64,000 nt of DNA from an uncultured Bacilli bacterium. Its GTDB lineage: Bacteria; Bacillota_I; Bacilli_A; RF39; UBA660. This document shows, in pieces, positions 32,889 to 41,748 of this stretch. The notes under the pieces were generated by a model, which was not told the DNA's origin, made no database searches, and saw only the letters and a list, made by a program, of their open reading frames with translations. Both the position numbers and the translations under genes were made by a program. Within the stretch, counting starts at the first letter, position 1; each line of letters opens with the position of its first letter. The stretch is taken from assembly GCA_934098565.1 (NCBI GenBank), contig CAKOON010000001.1, forward strand, positions 186,001 through 250,000. Direction: 5' to 3'.

Positions 32889-34037
32889 ATGGATAATAAG
32901 AAGAAAATTAATAGTAAGATTAATGTTTCTGATGTAAATGAAGTAGTCGGTTTATCTAAGAAAATTTTACATTTAGTCTATATTATGATGATTATTGGCA
33001 TTGCTTTTTTAGGAACTTTGATTATTAAAGAGTGGGGAATTTTAAAATTAATTGTTACGCTTTTAGGCGTAGCAACGCCATTTTTTATCGGTTTTGTCTT
33101 AGCGTGGTTATTTAATCCAATCGTTGTCAAGTTAGAAAATAGAGGTTGGAAACGTGGGATTGCTTGCATTACCGTTTATTTAGCTTTTATTGTTATTATG
33201 TTTGCCTTTTTTGGAATGTTAATTCCGACTATTTATAATCAGCTTAATGATTTAGTAGCGGCTTTACCAAGTATTTTTAATCAATTAAAAACGTGGATTA
33301 CGAGTTTTTTAGATAAATTTTCCGGTAGTGAAATGGTTAATGTTACTGAAATCGAAAATAATATCTTTAAGACAATGGAAAATTTTGCTGGTAGTGTTGC
33401 TAATAATTTGCCAACGATGATAGTTAGTATTGCCGGGTCTTTAGTAAGTGGACTAGGAACTATTGGAATTTCTTTGGTTGTTGGTATTTACTTATTATTT
33501 GATTTTGATAATGTAACCGACCATTTGTTAAAGTATATTCCAAAGTCCCATAAGGTGGAAACGAGAATGTTAGTGGATAATATTGCTAATGAGTTAAGAA
33601 AGTGTGTTAATGGGACGCTTTTAGTGGCATTTATGGTGTTTGTTTGCGACTCGATTGGCTTTGCGTTTGCGGGCTTGAAATCGCCAATTCTCTTTGGCCT
33701 TTTATGTGGTATTACGGATTTAATTCCTTATATTGGGCCTTATATCGGTGGGGCAGCTGCTGTTGTGGTGGGATTTTCGCAAAATCCAATTATTGGTATT
33801 ATAACTTTGATTGTAGCAGTTGTTGTACAACTCGCAGAAAATTATGTCTTACAACCGGTGGTTATGAGTAAGACTATGCAACTTCATCCCGTTACCATAA
33901 TTATTGGCTTATTAGTATTTGGCCATTTCTTTGGAATTGTAGGAATGATTTTGGCAACCCCAATTCTTAGCTTATTTAAAGTTTTATATCATTTCTTTGC
34001 TGAAAAATATAATTGGTTTAATAAAGATGTGTTCTAA
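32889..34037 (+). CDS. AI-2E family transporter (PerM type)
   Basis: 382 residues from the ATG after GGGAGG. About eight membrane helices with the family's FIGFVLAWLFNPIV segment, a soluble loop (140-190), and the C-terminal ITDLIPYIGPYIGGAAAVVVGF and QLAENYVLQPVVMSKTMQLHP motifs. The family covers autoinducer-2 exporters, Na/H antiporters and many unassigned members, so the substrate is open. Confidence 0.9.
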   Translation: MDNKKKINSKINVSDVNEVVGLSKKILHLVYIMMIIGIAFLGTLIIKEWGILKLIVTLLGVATPFFIGFVLAWLFNPIVVKLENRGWKRGIACITVYLAFIVIMFAFFGMLIPTIYNQLNDLVAALPSIFNQLKTWITSFLDKFSGSEMVNVTEIENNIFKTMENFAGSVANNLPTMIVSIAGSLVSGLGTIGISLVVGIYLLFDFDNVTDHLLKYIPKSHKVETRMLVDNIANELRKCVNGTLLVAFMVFVCDSIGFAFAGLKSPILFGLLCGITDLIPYIGPYIGGAAAVVVGFSQNPIIGIITLIVAVVVQLAENYVLQPVVMSKTMQLHPVTIIIGLLVFGHFFGIVGMILATPILSLFKVLYHFFAEKYNWFNKDVF

Positions 34038-34054
34038 GTGGACACATTTTTTTG
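34027..34054 (+). terminator. Terminator overlapping the transporter stop
   Basis: ATGTGTTC pairs with GGACACAT (one G-U), followed by T7. Confidence 0.85.
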
Positions 34055-34201
34055 ATGATTATTGTTGTCAGAGAGCAAGATATTTAAAAATATTAGCACT
34101 TTTTTCTAAAAGTTTGGAATTTTTGAAAAAAAATCGAGTTTTACCCCCAATATATATATGTAGGAGGATTATTTTTAAATTCTTAGAAGTGGTGGCTCGT
34201 T

Positions 34202-34744
34202 ATGAAGTTAGACGACCTATTTATAGAACAAATTGATGGAGGTAATAAGAAAGTGGTTCTCGAGAAAAGCTTAAAAGAAGTTAAAGGAAATGTTAAGCAT
34301 TTATTAAAAAAATTACTAAAAAGACAGCATAAAGGCATGGACAATCACGTTGCTGTTTTACTTGATTATAATAAAGAAAAAGTAATTGTTGAAATGAATT
34401 CAAAGAAAATAATGATTAATGGAAATTATATTTATCTTTTTAAAGTAGCAGCAGGTACTTTAAAAGTTGACGATAAGACTTGTAAGAATATTCAAAAGAC
34501 CATTTTAGTAAACTTTAATAAGTTTAATACTCCCCAAGATAATTTTATTGATATTGGCTATATTAAAAATCAAGACGGCCAAATTATGAGTGAAATAGTT
34601 AAAGTAATTAATATTAATGTAGCCAAAGCCTTTGATAAGAGTTATACTTATCTTAATGAATTCGAAGAGAATATAGCTAGGATATGTCGAATATTTAGTA
34701 CTACCAACTCTTCTGATTTAAAAAAGCGATTGCCAGTTTTATGA
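34202..34744 (+). CDS. Rpn / PD-(D/E)XK transposase-like protein, 5' part
   Basis: 180 residues. From about residue 45 the pattern matches the Rpn family (EKVIVEMNS as the nuclease strand, YIYLFKVAAGTLKVDDKTC, KTILVNFNKFN, INVAKAF). The usual family N-terminus before the nuclease core is absent or unrecognisable, and the ribosome site is weak. The next frame carries the missing C-terminal tail, overlapping by ATGA. Either a gene split by a frameshift or a deliberate two-protein or frameshifted product. Rpn proteins are DNases tied to recombination, mobility and toxin-like behaviour. Confidence 0.55.
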   Translation: MKLDDLFIEQIDGGNKKVVLEKSLKEVKGNVKHLLKKLLKRQHKGMDNHVAVLLDYNKEKVIVEMNSKKIMINGNYIYLFKVAAGTLKVDDKTCKNIQKTILVNFNKFNTPQDNFIDIGYIKNQDGQIMSEIVKVININVAKAFDKSYTYLNEFEENIARICRIFSTTNSSDLKKRLPVL

Positions 34745-35013
34745 GTAAAGAAGAAGCTAAACATTTTGTAAAAAAAGCTCAAAAACTATCGAACGCTGAT
34801 GAAATGGTATACATGTTTGACCAAGAAAATATGCAAGAAATGATTAGAAATGCGGAATTGGAGGAAGCCACCGAAAAAGGAATAAAACAAGGCTCTGCGG
34901 CGACAACCATTGCAATTGTTAAAAATATGTTAGATATTAAAATTGATTTGCAAACTATTTCTAAAGTAAAGGGTTTGACTATAAAAGAAATAGAATATTT
35001 AAAAAATAAATAA
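34741..35013 (+). CDS. Rpn-family C-terminal tail, separate frame
   Basis: 90 residues. The MIRNAELEEATEKGIKQG segment and the ending NMLDIKIDLQTISKVKGLTIKEIEYLK are typical of the end of Rpn-family proteins, where EKGIKQG repeats and a small HTH-like tail close the sequence. The start ATG overlaps the stop of the preceding gene (ATGA). Independently translated Rpn C-terminal proteins have been described, so this need not be decay. Confidence 0.55.
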   Translation: MSKEEAKHFVKKAQKLSNADEMVYMFDQENMQEMIRNAELEEATEKGIKQGSAATTIAIVKNMLDIKIDLQTISKVKGLTIKEIEYLKNK

Positions 35014-35050
35014 AAAGAAAATGATTATATTAAATAAGAAAGGATAATTT

Positions 35051-37228
35051 ATGTATGCAGAGATACTAATAGAATATAATAATAAGACCATTGATAAAAC
35101 CTTTACTTATTTAATACCTAGTATTTTGCAAAACCGAATTAAAGTTGGTATGCAGGTAAGAGTTCCTTTTAATAAAAATTTAATTAATGGATTTGTCTTA
35201 AAGATAAAAGATACTTTTTTTGATAATTATAATTTGAAAGAGATAGATAGTATTGTTTTAGAAAACTTTGTTTTGAATACGGAGTTATTAAAATTAGGAA
35301 AGTATTTAAAACAGATAACTCTTTGTAGTCTTATTAGTGCTTATAATACAATGCTTCCTAGTAGTTTAAAAATAGAAAAAAATCATGATTATAGTAAGTA
35401 TCAAACTTATATTATACTTGATAAAAGTGTTTTAGAAATTGAAGAATATCTTAAAAGTTTACGTTATCCTAAACAAAAAGAGATATTAAACAACTTAATT
35501 AAAGGGCAACAAATTTTAAAGACGAAGGATAATACTAGCACTGTAAAGACTCTAGTTAATAAGGGATTAGTTAAGGAAGTAAAAAAACAGGTTTATCGCA
35601 TTAATTATGATAATGCTAAAGTAGGAGTAAAGCCGGTTCTTACTGCTTCTCAGGAGCAAGCTGTTAATAGGGTTAATTTACAAGAAAATCAAACCTATCT
35701 TTTATATGGGGTCACTGGTTCTGGCAAAACAGAAGTTTATATGAACTTGATAGAGAAAGTTATAAATAGTGGGAAACAAGCTTTGTTTTTAGTACCAGAA
35801 ATCTCCTTAACGACTCAGATGATTGAAAGATTTTATCAAAGATTTGCTTCTAAAGTGGCTATATTTCATAGTGGCCTTTCTAATGGTGAAAAGTATGATG
35901 AGTATCAGAAAATTTATAATGGGGAGGTAAGTATTGTCGTAGGGACTAGGAGTGCGGTTTTTACCCCATTAAAAGATATTGGGATTATCATTTTAGATGA
36001 AGAACATTCTAGTACGTATAAGCAAGATACAACACCTAAATATAATGCCATTGATATAGCTAGGTGGCGAGGAAAATATAACAACTGCCCTGTAATTTTG
36101 GGGAGTGCAACGCCGTTAGTAACAGATATGACTTTGGCAAGATTAGGAACTTATCAATTAATAAGTTTAAAAAATCGTGTTGGTGAGGCCAAATTACCAG
36201 TAATTAGACTAGTTGATATGCAGGAAGAAGTTAAAAGTCATCATAGTGTTATTAGCAGACTTTTAGAAGAAAAAATTAAAGAAAGATTAAATAATCATGA
36301 ACAGATTATGCTTTTACTTAATAGAAGGGGTTATTCAACAACTGTTACTTGTTCTTCGTGTGGATTTGTTTATAAATGTCCTTATTGTGATATAACGATG
36401 ACTTTTCATGAGAGTAGTAATAGTTTAAGGTGTCATTATTGTGGTTTTACAAAGTTAAAGAGCAGTGTGTGTCCAGAGTGCCATAATCATTCTTTAAATT
36501 ATATGGGTTTAGGGACAGAAAAATTAGTATATGAGTTGAAGAAAATGTTTCCTAATGGTCGAATTGTAAGAATGGATGTTGATACAACTTCTAAAAAAGG
36601 GGCTTATGCTAGCCTCATTAAGGACTTTGCCTCTTTAAAATATGATATTATGGTTGGAACGCAGATGATTAGCAAAGGTCTTGATTTTCCAAAAGTTACC
36701 TTAGTTGGGATAGTTAATGCTGATATGAGTCTTAATATTCCCGATTATCGAAGTGGGGAGGTTACTTATGAGCTTTTAAGCCAAGTTGCTGGACGAGCAG
36801 GAAGGAAAACTAATAACGGGGAAGTTATTATTCAGACATTTAATCCAGATAATTCTTATATTAAGTATGTAAGCACTAACGATTATATGGGGTTTTATCA
36901 GTATGAGATGAATTTTCGAAAGAATACTATTTATCCACCTTATTGCTTTTTAGTAAGTATGTTAATTTCTGGAAAAGATTTAAAAGCGGTGGAAACAGAA
37001 AGCCAAAGTATTTTTAATTATTTGAATAAAAATGTTTGTCCTAGTACGAAGATATATGGCCCTAATATGGCTAGTATTGGCAAAATCAATAATATTTATC
37101 GCTATCAAGTGATTATTAAGTATCGAAAAGATGAAAATTTATTTAAGATATTACAGTATTTAGATAACATGTATGCTAGTAATCGGAAAGTTAATTTAGA
37201 TATTGATATCAATCCCTTGAAAATATAG
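35051..37228 (+). CDS. priA: Primosomal replication-restart helicase PriA
   Basis: 725 residues, family length. Fork-binding N-terminus (1-100), Walker A GVTGSGKTEVY near residue 220, DEEH box (ILDEEHSS), zinc region with CSSCGFVYKCPYCD, CHYCG and CPECH, and helicase motifs SKGLDFPKVTLVGI and QVAGRAGR. Reloads the replisome at stalled forks. Start after AAAGGA. Confidence 0.96.
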   Translation: MYAEILIEYNNKTIDKTFTYLIPSILQNRIKVGMQVRVPFNKNLINGFVLKIKDTFFDNYNLKEIDSIVLENFVLNTELLKLGKYLKQITLCSLISAYNTMLPSSLKIEKNHDYSKYQTYIILDKSVLEIEEYLKSLRYPKQKEILNNLIKGQQILKTKDNTSTVKTLVNKGLVKEVKKQVYRINYDNAKVGVKPVLTASQEQAVNRVNLQENQTYLLYGVTGSGKTEVYMNLIEKVINSGKQALFLVPEISLTTQMIERFYQRFASKVAIFHSGLSNGEKYDEYQKIYNGEVSIVVGTRSAVFTPLKDIGIIILDEEHSSTYKQDTTPKYNAIDIARWRGKYNNCPVILGSATPLVTDMTLARLGTYQLISLKNRVGEAKLPVIRLVDMQEEVKSHHSVISRLLEEKIKERLNNHEQIMLLLNRRGYSTTVTCSSCGFVYKCPYCDITMTFHESSNSLRCHYCGFTKLKSSVCPECHNHSLNYMGLGTEKLVYELKKMFPNGRIVRMDVDTTSKKGAYASLIKDFASLKYDIMVGTQMISKGLDFPKVTLVGIVNADMSLNIPDYRSGEVTYELLSQVAGRAGRKTNNGEVIIQTFNPDNSYIKYVSTNDYMGFYQYEMNFRKNTIYPPYCFLVSMLISGKDLKAVETESQSIFNYLNKNVCPSTKIYGPNMASIGKINNIYRYQVIIKYRKDENLFKILQYLDNMYASNRKVNLDIDINPLKI

Positions 37229-37276
37229 AAAAATACGTATAATAAAAAGACATTTATTAAAAAAGGGGTTACTTTT

Positions 37277-37410
37277 ATGGCCAAAGATGTAAATGATTTT
37301 CGGAAAATTGGTGTTTTTACTGACACTCATGGGTTGTTGGCTTCGGACCAAATCCAAAAGAAGTAATGAATATTTTAGAAGAATATAATGCAAAAAGACT
37401 TGTCAGATAG
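37277..37410 (+). pseudogene. Decayed metallophosphoesterase remnant
   Basis: The first frame reads MAKDVNDFRKIGVFTDTHG, the start of a YfcE-type phosphoesterase, then runs to a stop. Directly after the DTHG codons another frame reads VVGFGPNPKEVMNILEEYNAKR, which belongs further along the same fold (normally LGD-VVGFGPNP). About 25 codons between the motifs are missing and the frame changes, so an internal deletion destroyed the gene. The promoter side and start codon remain. Confidence 0.7.
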
Positions 37411-37429
37411 GCAAGCTTTTATCTTTTTT
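37392..37429 (+). terminator. Terminator after the phosphoesterase remnant
   Basis: AAAAGACTTG pairs with CAAGCTTTT with one bulge, followed by a T-run that overlaps the end of the minus-strand gene. Confidence 0.6.
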
Positions 37430-39320
37430 GAGAATGTTTATTAAAATCGAAAGAACTATTTAAGTATTCTAATTCATTGTAATCAATATCTTGGTGGTAG
37501 TGTCTATATACGTTAGGAGGCAATATTTCTGCTTTACTATGTTTTTTAGAATTTACTAGCATGATACCAATATTTTTTTCTTTGGCAATATCAATATCTC
37601 TTGAAGTTATTTTATCTAAGCAATAAAGAGCGATGGGATTTAATCGAGGAATTTTGCTATCTAAGTCAGTCGCTACTTGGCCTTGCTCGAAGATTAGTAC
37701 TTCGTTGTAGCCTTGATTAATTGCCAGCAGTTCGTCAGGCATTATTAATTGTTCAATATTTTTAGTAGCAGGCAAAGAATTGGCAAGGGGATTATAAAAA
37801 GTGAAGGAATCTTTAGGATAAATATGAACTATTTGTTCGCTAGTTAATTTATCGCTATCATAGACGAAAGTGCTACCAAATTCAGGTTTATGATATGTAG
37901 TAAGGTTTCCATTACCAATAAGAGAAAACGAAGCCCCTCCAGGGGTAAGGGCTTGCGTTTTACGACCAGATTTAACTAAAGCAAAGAAATGATTATCTTC
38001 TATGTTATAGATAGGAACACCGTATTTATTTGATAATTTATCATCTTTGTATTTATTCAAGTCATTAAGAGAAAAAGCTGAATATTTTAGTTCATCTCGT
38101 ATGATTTTCTTGGCTCTAGTCATATCGTCATAGAATGCTTCTTTAATATTAATCTTTTTAAGTTTTAAATGTAATTCAATCTTTTCTTTAACTGATAATT
38201 TATCTAAATCAGATAATCTTTGATATAGGTATAGTCTTTCTTCAGGAATGGATATATTGCCAGCATAGTAGAAATTTAATAATTCTCTTAAATCGTAGAT
38301 GATATTGTAGTAGTTTTCTTCAAGATGATAATCAATAACATAATCTGACGTTAATTTGTTTATGAAGTCTTCAATTTGTTTGTCATCAGCAATTAGAGAG
38401 TTGTTTTTTAAAAAGGCGATTATGCTATGGCTATCAAAGCCTAGAGATTTGAATTTTGTTATCATTGCCTCTTTGAACTTGTCAGTTTCATCATATCTTT
38501 TGCTTTTTTGAACTTCATTTTGAAAATTCATAAGAAGAGTTTGAAGTATTTGAGGAAGATTTTCATTTAGAATAATATTTTCTTCTTTTAATTTTACATA
38601 ATTATTTAGAGTTGAAGGGTCGCCACAATATTCAAAATCATTAAGGGTTCTTCTAAGTTCATAGATATCGAGTTCTTGATATAGTCGCTTAGCGACTTTA
38701 GCATTTAAAGCTTCTTTTGAAAAGTAAATTGTATCTTGATGAAGAAAAGAAGAATAGCCGATATTATGGTTTCGCATTTCATTAAGAGCTAATCTTTTAC
38801 CAGCTTCTAAAAGTGCTAAAAGTTTAATTTGATGGTTAGAAAGGTCAATAGGAAACTTTTTTAAGATGATGGGTCCAAGCGTATAAGGACTGGCATTTAA
38901 TATGTCATATAAGAGATTATTGGGATAAAGCCATTTGCCTATTAATGCTTTTTGATAATCAACATTAAAATAACTAATTAGTTTTGCAATGAATTGATTA
39001 CTTTTGCCTAACTCTTTAGCACGAGTTAAAATTAGATTATAGGATGTTGGGTCTAAATTACAAAGGCTATTAGTGTAAGAATAAATATTGGTATTTAAGA
39101 ATAAATCAAGGAATTCCTGATTTAAAAGTAGTTTATTGATAAACTTGGAGTATACTAAAATATAGTTTATTCTGTCATTGATATATGGATAATCTTTTAG
39201 CAAATTTAATCCTTCTGTATCGAGAAGTTCTAGTATTTTACCATTAAAGTCATTTTCTAAAAACCTCATAAATTCACCCTTAGAAGAGTTAATTATAGTT
39301 TGCTTAGTAATACTATCCAT
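37419..39320 (-). CDS. Large hypothetical cytoplasmic protein (633 aa)
   Basis: Start at the ATG 4 bases after GGTGAT. No signal peptide or membrane helix. Helical N-terminal two-thirds (1-420) with many Leu/Asn/Tyr; a distinct C-terminal domain (about 440-600) with YGVPIYNIEDNHFFALVKSG, GGASFSLIGNGN, EFGSTFVYDSD and EVLIFEQG, then AKEKNIGIMLVNSKKH. The C-terminal domain reads as a compact beta-rich enzyme-like fold, but I cannot name it. Single gene. It might be a nucleotide-acting enzyme with a large helical sensor part; that is a guess. Confidence 0.65.
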   Translation of the reverse strand: MDSITKQTIINSSKGEFMRFLENDFNGKILELLDTEGLNLLKDYPYINDRINYILVYSKFINKLLLNQEFLDLFLNTNIYSYTNSLCNLDPTSYNLILTRAKELGKSNQFIAKLISYFNVDYQKALIGKWLYPNNLLYDILNASPYTLGPIILKKFPIDLSNHQIKLLALLEAGKRLALNEMRNHNIGYSSFLHQDTIYFSKEALNAKVAKRLYQELDIYELRRTLNDFEYCGDPSTLNNYVKLKEENIILNENLPQILQTLLMNFQNEVQKSKRYDETDKFKEAMITKFKSLGFDSHSIIAFLKNNSLIADDKQIEDFINKLTSDYVIDYHLEENYYNIIYDLRELLNFYYAGNISIPEERLYLYQRLSDLDKLSVKEKIELHLKLKKINIKEAFYDDMTRAKKIIRDELKYSAFSLNDLNKYKDDKLSNKYGVPIYNIEDNHFFALVKSGRKTQALTPGGASFSLIGNGNLTTYHKPEFGSTFVYDSDKLTSEQIVHIYPKDSFTFYNPLANSLPATKNIEQLIMPDELLAINQGYNEVLIFEQGQVATDLDSKIPRLNPIALYCLDKITSRDIDIAKEKNIGIMLVNSKKHSKAEILPPNVYRHYHQDIDYNELEYLNSSFDFNKHSQKR

Positions 39321-39406
39321 GTTAATCACCTTGTAATTATTATAACAAATTTTATTTTACAAGTCTTTATTTTTAACAAAAATAGGGAGCAAGATAAGAA
39401 AATGGC

Positions 39407-40780
39407 TTAAGCTTGTTTACTTAAGTCGAGATAAGAGTTTACTAAGTCAGTAAATTCTTTTTTTAAGCTTTCTAATTCTTCTTTGGTTGTGGCTTCAAAT
39501 CTTAGAGTAATATTAGGACCGGTGTTACTAGCGCGTACTAAAGCCCAAGAATGCGGGTTATTAACACGAAGCCCGTCAATAGTTAAAGCGTTATAATTTT
39601 TGGCTTTAGCATAGGCAATGACTTTATCAATAATTTGAAATTTGATTTCATCAGGAGTCGGAATTTTAATCTCAGGAGTATTGTAGTATTTAGGAGTATC
39701 ATCTAAATATTTAGATAATTTTTTCTCACTATGTGATAAAACTTCTAACATACGAAGGCCAGCATAAATACCAGAGTCAAACCCTTTAAAACGGTCATTA
39801 AAGATAATATGACCAGAATATTCGCCTCCGAAAGGAATATTTTCTTTAACGATTTCACTACGTGTGTAAGAAGCTCCGGTTCGGTACATGATAGGATTTA
39901 AATGAAGTTTAAGAGCTATATCTTTTAATAAAGCTGAACATTTAACGTCATATAAAACTCTTTTATCTTGATAATTTGGTAAGTAGTATCGCATTAGAAT
40001 AGCTAAAAACTTGTCCGCCGGAACTATATTGCCTTCATTATCAACGAATCCAACCCGGTCGCCATCGCCATCAAAAGCAATGCCAACATCGGCCCCAACT
40101 TCTAAAACCTTACTTTGTAGTTGCTTTAAGTTTTCAAAAACAGCAGGGTCGGGGTGATGGTTAGGAAATGTTCCATCTGATTTATCATTAATCATTACAA
40201 TATCTAGATTATTAAACATTTTATAAATATTTTGGGCAAACGGAGAAGTTGCCCCGTTACCGGGGTCGATAACGACTTTTAAAGATTTTAAACCCATTTT
40301 AATATTATCTTTAAAGAGACTTTTATAGTATGGTAAGATATCTAGATGATAAATCTTGCCGACTCCTTCTAAAAATTTATCTTTTAAAGTATAATCACGA
40401 AATTCATAGATTTGACTGCCACGGGCATTACCGTAGGTATCAAAGCTAAATTTGAAGCCGTTATCATCTTTGGGATTGTGAGAAGCGGTAATCATGATAC
40501 CCAAGGTATTACATTTTATCGAAGCATAATAAAGCATAGGCGTAGTAACAAGTCCTAAATCAATAATATCTAGGCCAGTATCAATAAGTCCTTGAACTAG
40601 GGATTTATGCAAACTAGGGGAAGACAAGCGATTATCGTAGCCAACTGTACAGATATGTTTATGATACTTAGTTTGTAAGATAGAGCCGTAGCTTTTCCCA
40701 ATAATATAAGCAGTTTTTTCATTTATTTCGACCGGATAAACACCCCTGATATCGTATTCACGAAATATTTTTGTATCCAT
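39407..40780 (-). CDS. Phosphomannomutase/phosphoglucomutase
   Basis: 457 residues, start after GGTGAT. Alpha-D-phosphohexomutase motifs: FREYDIRG, active serine in TASHNPKDDNGFK, metal loop DGDGDRVGF, sugar loop GGEYSGHI and phosphate loop RFEATTKEE. The length and order fit the ManB/AlgC group that converts hexose-6- to hexose-1-phosphate for envelope sugars. The exact sugar is not certain. Confidence 0.93.
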   Translation of the reverse strand: MDTKIFREYDIRGVYPVEINEKTAYIIGKSYGSILQTKYHKHICTVGYDNRLSSPSLHKSLVQGLIDTGLDIIDLGLVTTPMLYYASIKCNTLGIMITASHNPKDDNGFKFSFDTYGNARGSQIYEFRDYTLKDKFLEGVGKIYHLDILPYYKSLFKDNIKMGLKSLKVVIDPGNGATSPFAQNIYKMFNNLDIVMINDKSDGTFPNHHPDPAVFENLKQLQSKVLEVGADVGIAFDGDGDRVGFVDNEGNIVPADKFLAILMRYYLPNYQDKRVLYDVKCSALLKDIALKLHLNPIMYRTGASYTRSEIVKENIPFGGEYSGHIIFNDRFKGFDSGIYAGLRMLEVLSHSEKKLSKYLDDTPKYYNTPEIKIPTPDEIKFQIIDKVIAYAKAKNYNALTIDGLRVNNPHSWALVRASNTGPNITLRFEATTKEELESLKKEFTDLVNSYLDLSKQA

Positions 40781-40872
40781 TTATTATCACCATTATAATC
40801 ATAGCAAAAGTTTTTACTTTTAACAAGAAGTATGCTAGAATACATAGACAAGTGGGGAATTGAGGAATAATT

Positions 40873-41736
40873 ATGACGGAAGATGAATTTTTAAAACTAG
40901 AAGCTATTGTTAGCAAGTTTGATGATTTTTTGATTACAGATGTAGATAGTTTAAAAGCCTTAGAGTATCAGAAACTAGAACCAACTGATTTATTGAACTT
41001 AATTAGTCTGGCTCAAAATGATGATAAGAGAGCTTTGACTATTTTGGCTAAGTATTATTACCCTTTCATTCTTAGAACTGTTTTAAGATATTATATTAAA
41101 GGAATGAATATTGAAGATATGGTGATGGCGGCAGTTCTTTCTTTTATTGAGACTGTTAAGAAGTATAGGAACGGTCAATTAAATACAATGATATATAATA
41201 ATATTGTTAGAGTTATTACCAAAGATATTAGTTTTAATTTCACTTTTAGAAGTCTAAGCTTAGAATTTAGCATGAATATTTTTAAATATTTAGAGTATTT
41301 AGAGAAAGAAAATATGGTTGATTTGGAGTTATCTATAGATGATTTAGCGTTGAAGCTCAAAATTCCAAAAGAAAGACTTGAAGAAATCATTTCTTTAATA
41401 AACTTAGGTGGCTTTGAAATTGTTAATGGTTCTGTTATAGATTTAAAAGTTGGTGATGATGATTATGATGATACGGAAGAAATCACGAAAATTTTTGATA
41501 GATATTTAGCGCCAAGACATGCAGAAGCAATGAAATTGTACTTTGGGGCTGATGAGACTACAGCTTTATCTTTACTAAGAGTAGCTGCAAAAATGAATGT
41601 ATGTAAACATATGGTAGAGATCTTCTTAGAAAATAGTGTTTCAAATTTGAAGAAAACATCGGCGATTGGAAAATTAAAAGAGTTTTATTATACTGATTAT
41701 ATAGAAGTTTCATCTAATAGGATTCTTAAAAGATAA
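40873..41736 (+). CDS. Divergent sigma-70-like protein 1
   Basis: 287 residues. The parts match the next gene in order but are weaker: a region-2-like block (DDKRALTILAKYYYPFILRTVLRYYIKGMNIEDMVMAAVLSFIETVKKY in two pieces), a middle HTH-like region and a region-4-like end. Core-binding and promoter-melting residues are poorly kept (no recognisable TYA motif). It may be a degenerate sigma, an anti-sigma-like partner, or a regulator. Ribosome site GAGGAAT. Followed by the second gene after 12 bases. Confidence 0.65.
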   Translation: MTEDEFLKLEAIVSKFDDFLITDVDSLKALEYQKLEPTDLLNLISLAQNDDKRALTILAKYYYPFILRTVLRYYIKGMNIEDMVMAAVLSFIETVKKYRNGQLNTMIYNNIVRVITKDISFNFTFRSLSLEFSMNIFKYLEYLEKENMVDLELSIDDLALKLKIPKERLEEIISLINLGGFEIVNGSVIDLKVGDDDYDDTEEITKIFDRYLAPRHAEAMKLYFGADETTALSLLRVAAKMNVCKHMVEIFLENSVSNLKKTSAIGKLKEFYYTDYIEVSSNRILKR

Positions 41737-41748
41737 TAAGGTGGATTT

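Noticed and set aside
33997..34236. 79-codon frame across the end of the AI-2E transporter and into the Rpn gene
   Set aside because: It passes through a clear terminator hairpin and has no ribosome binding site.
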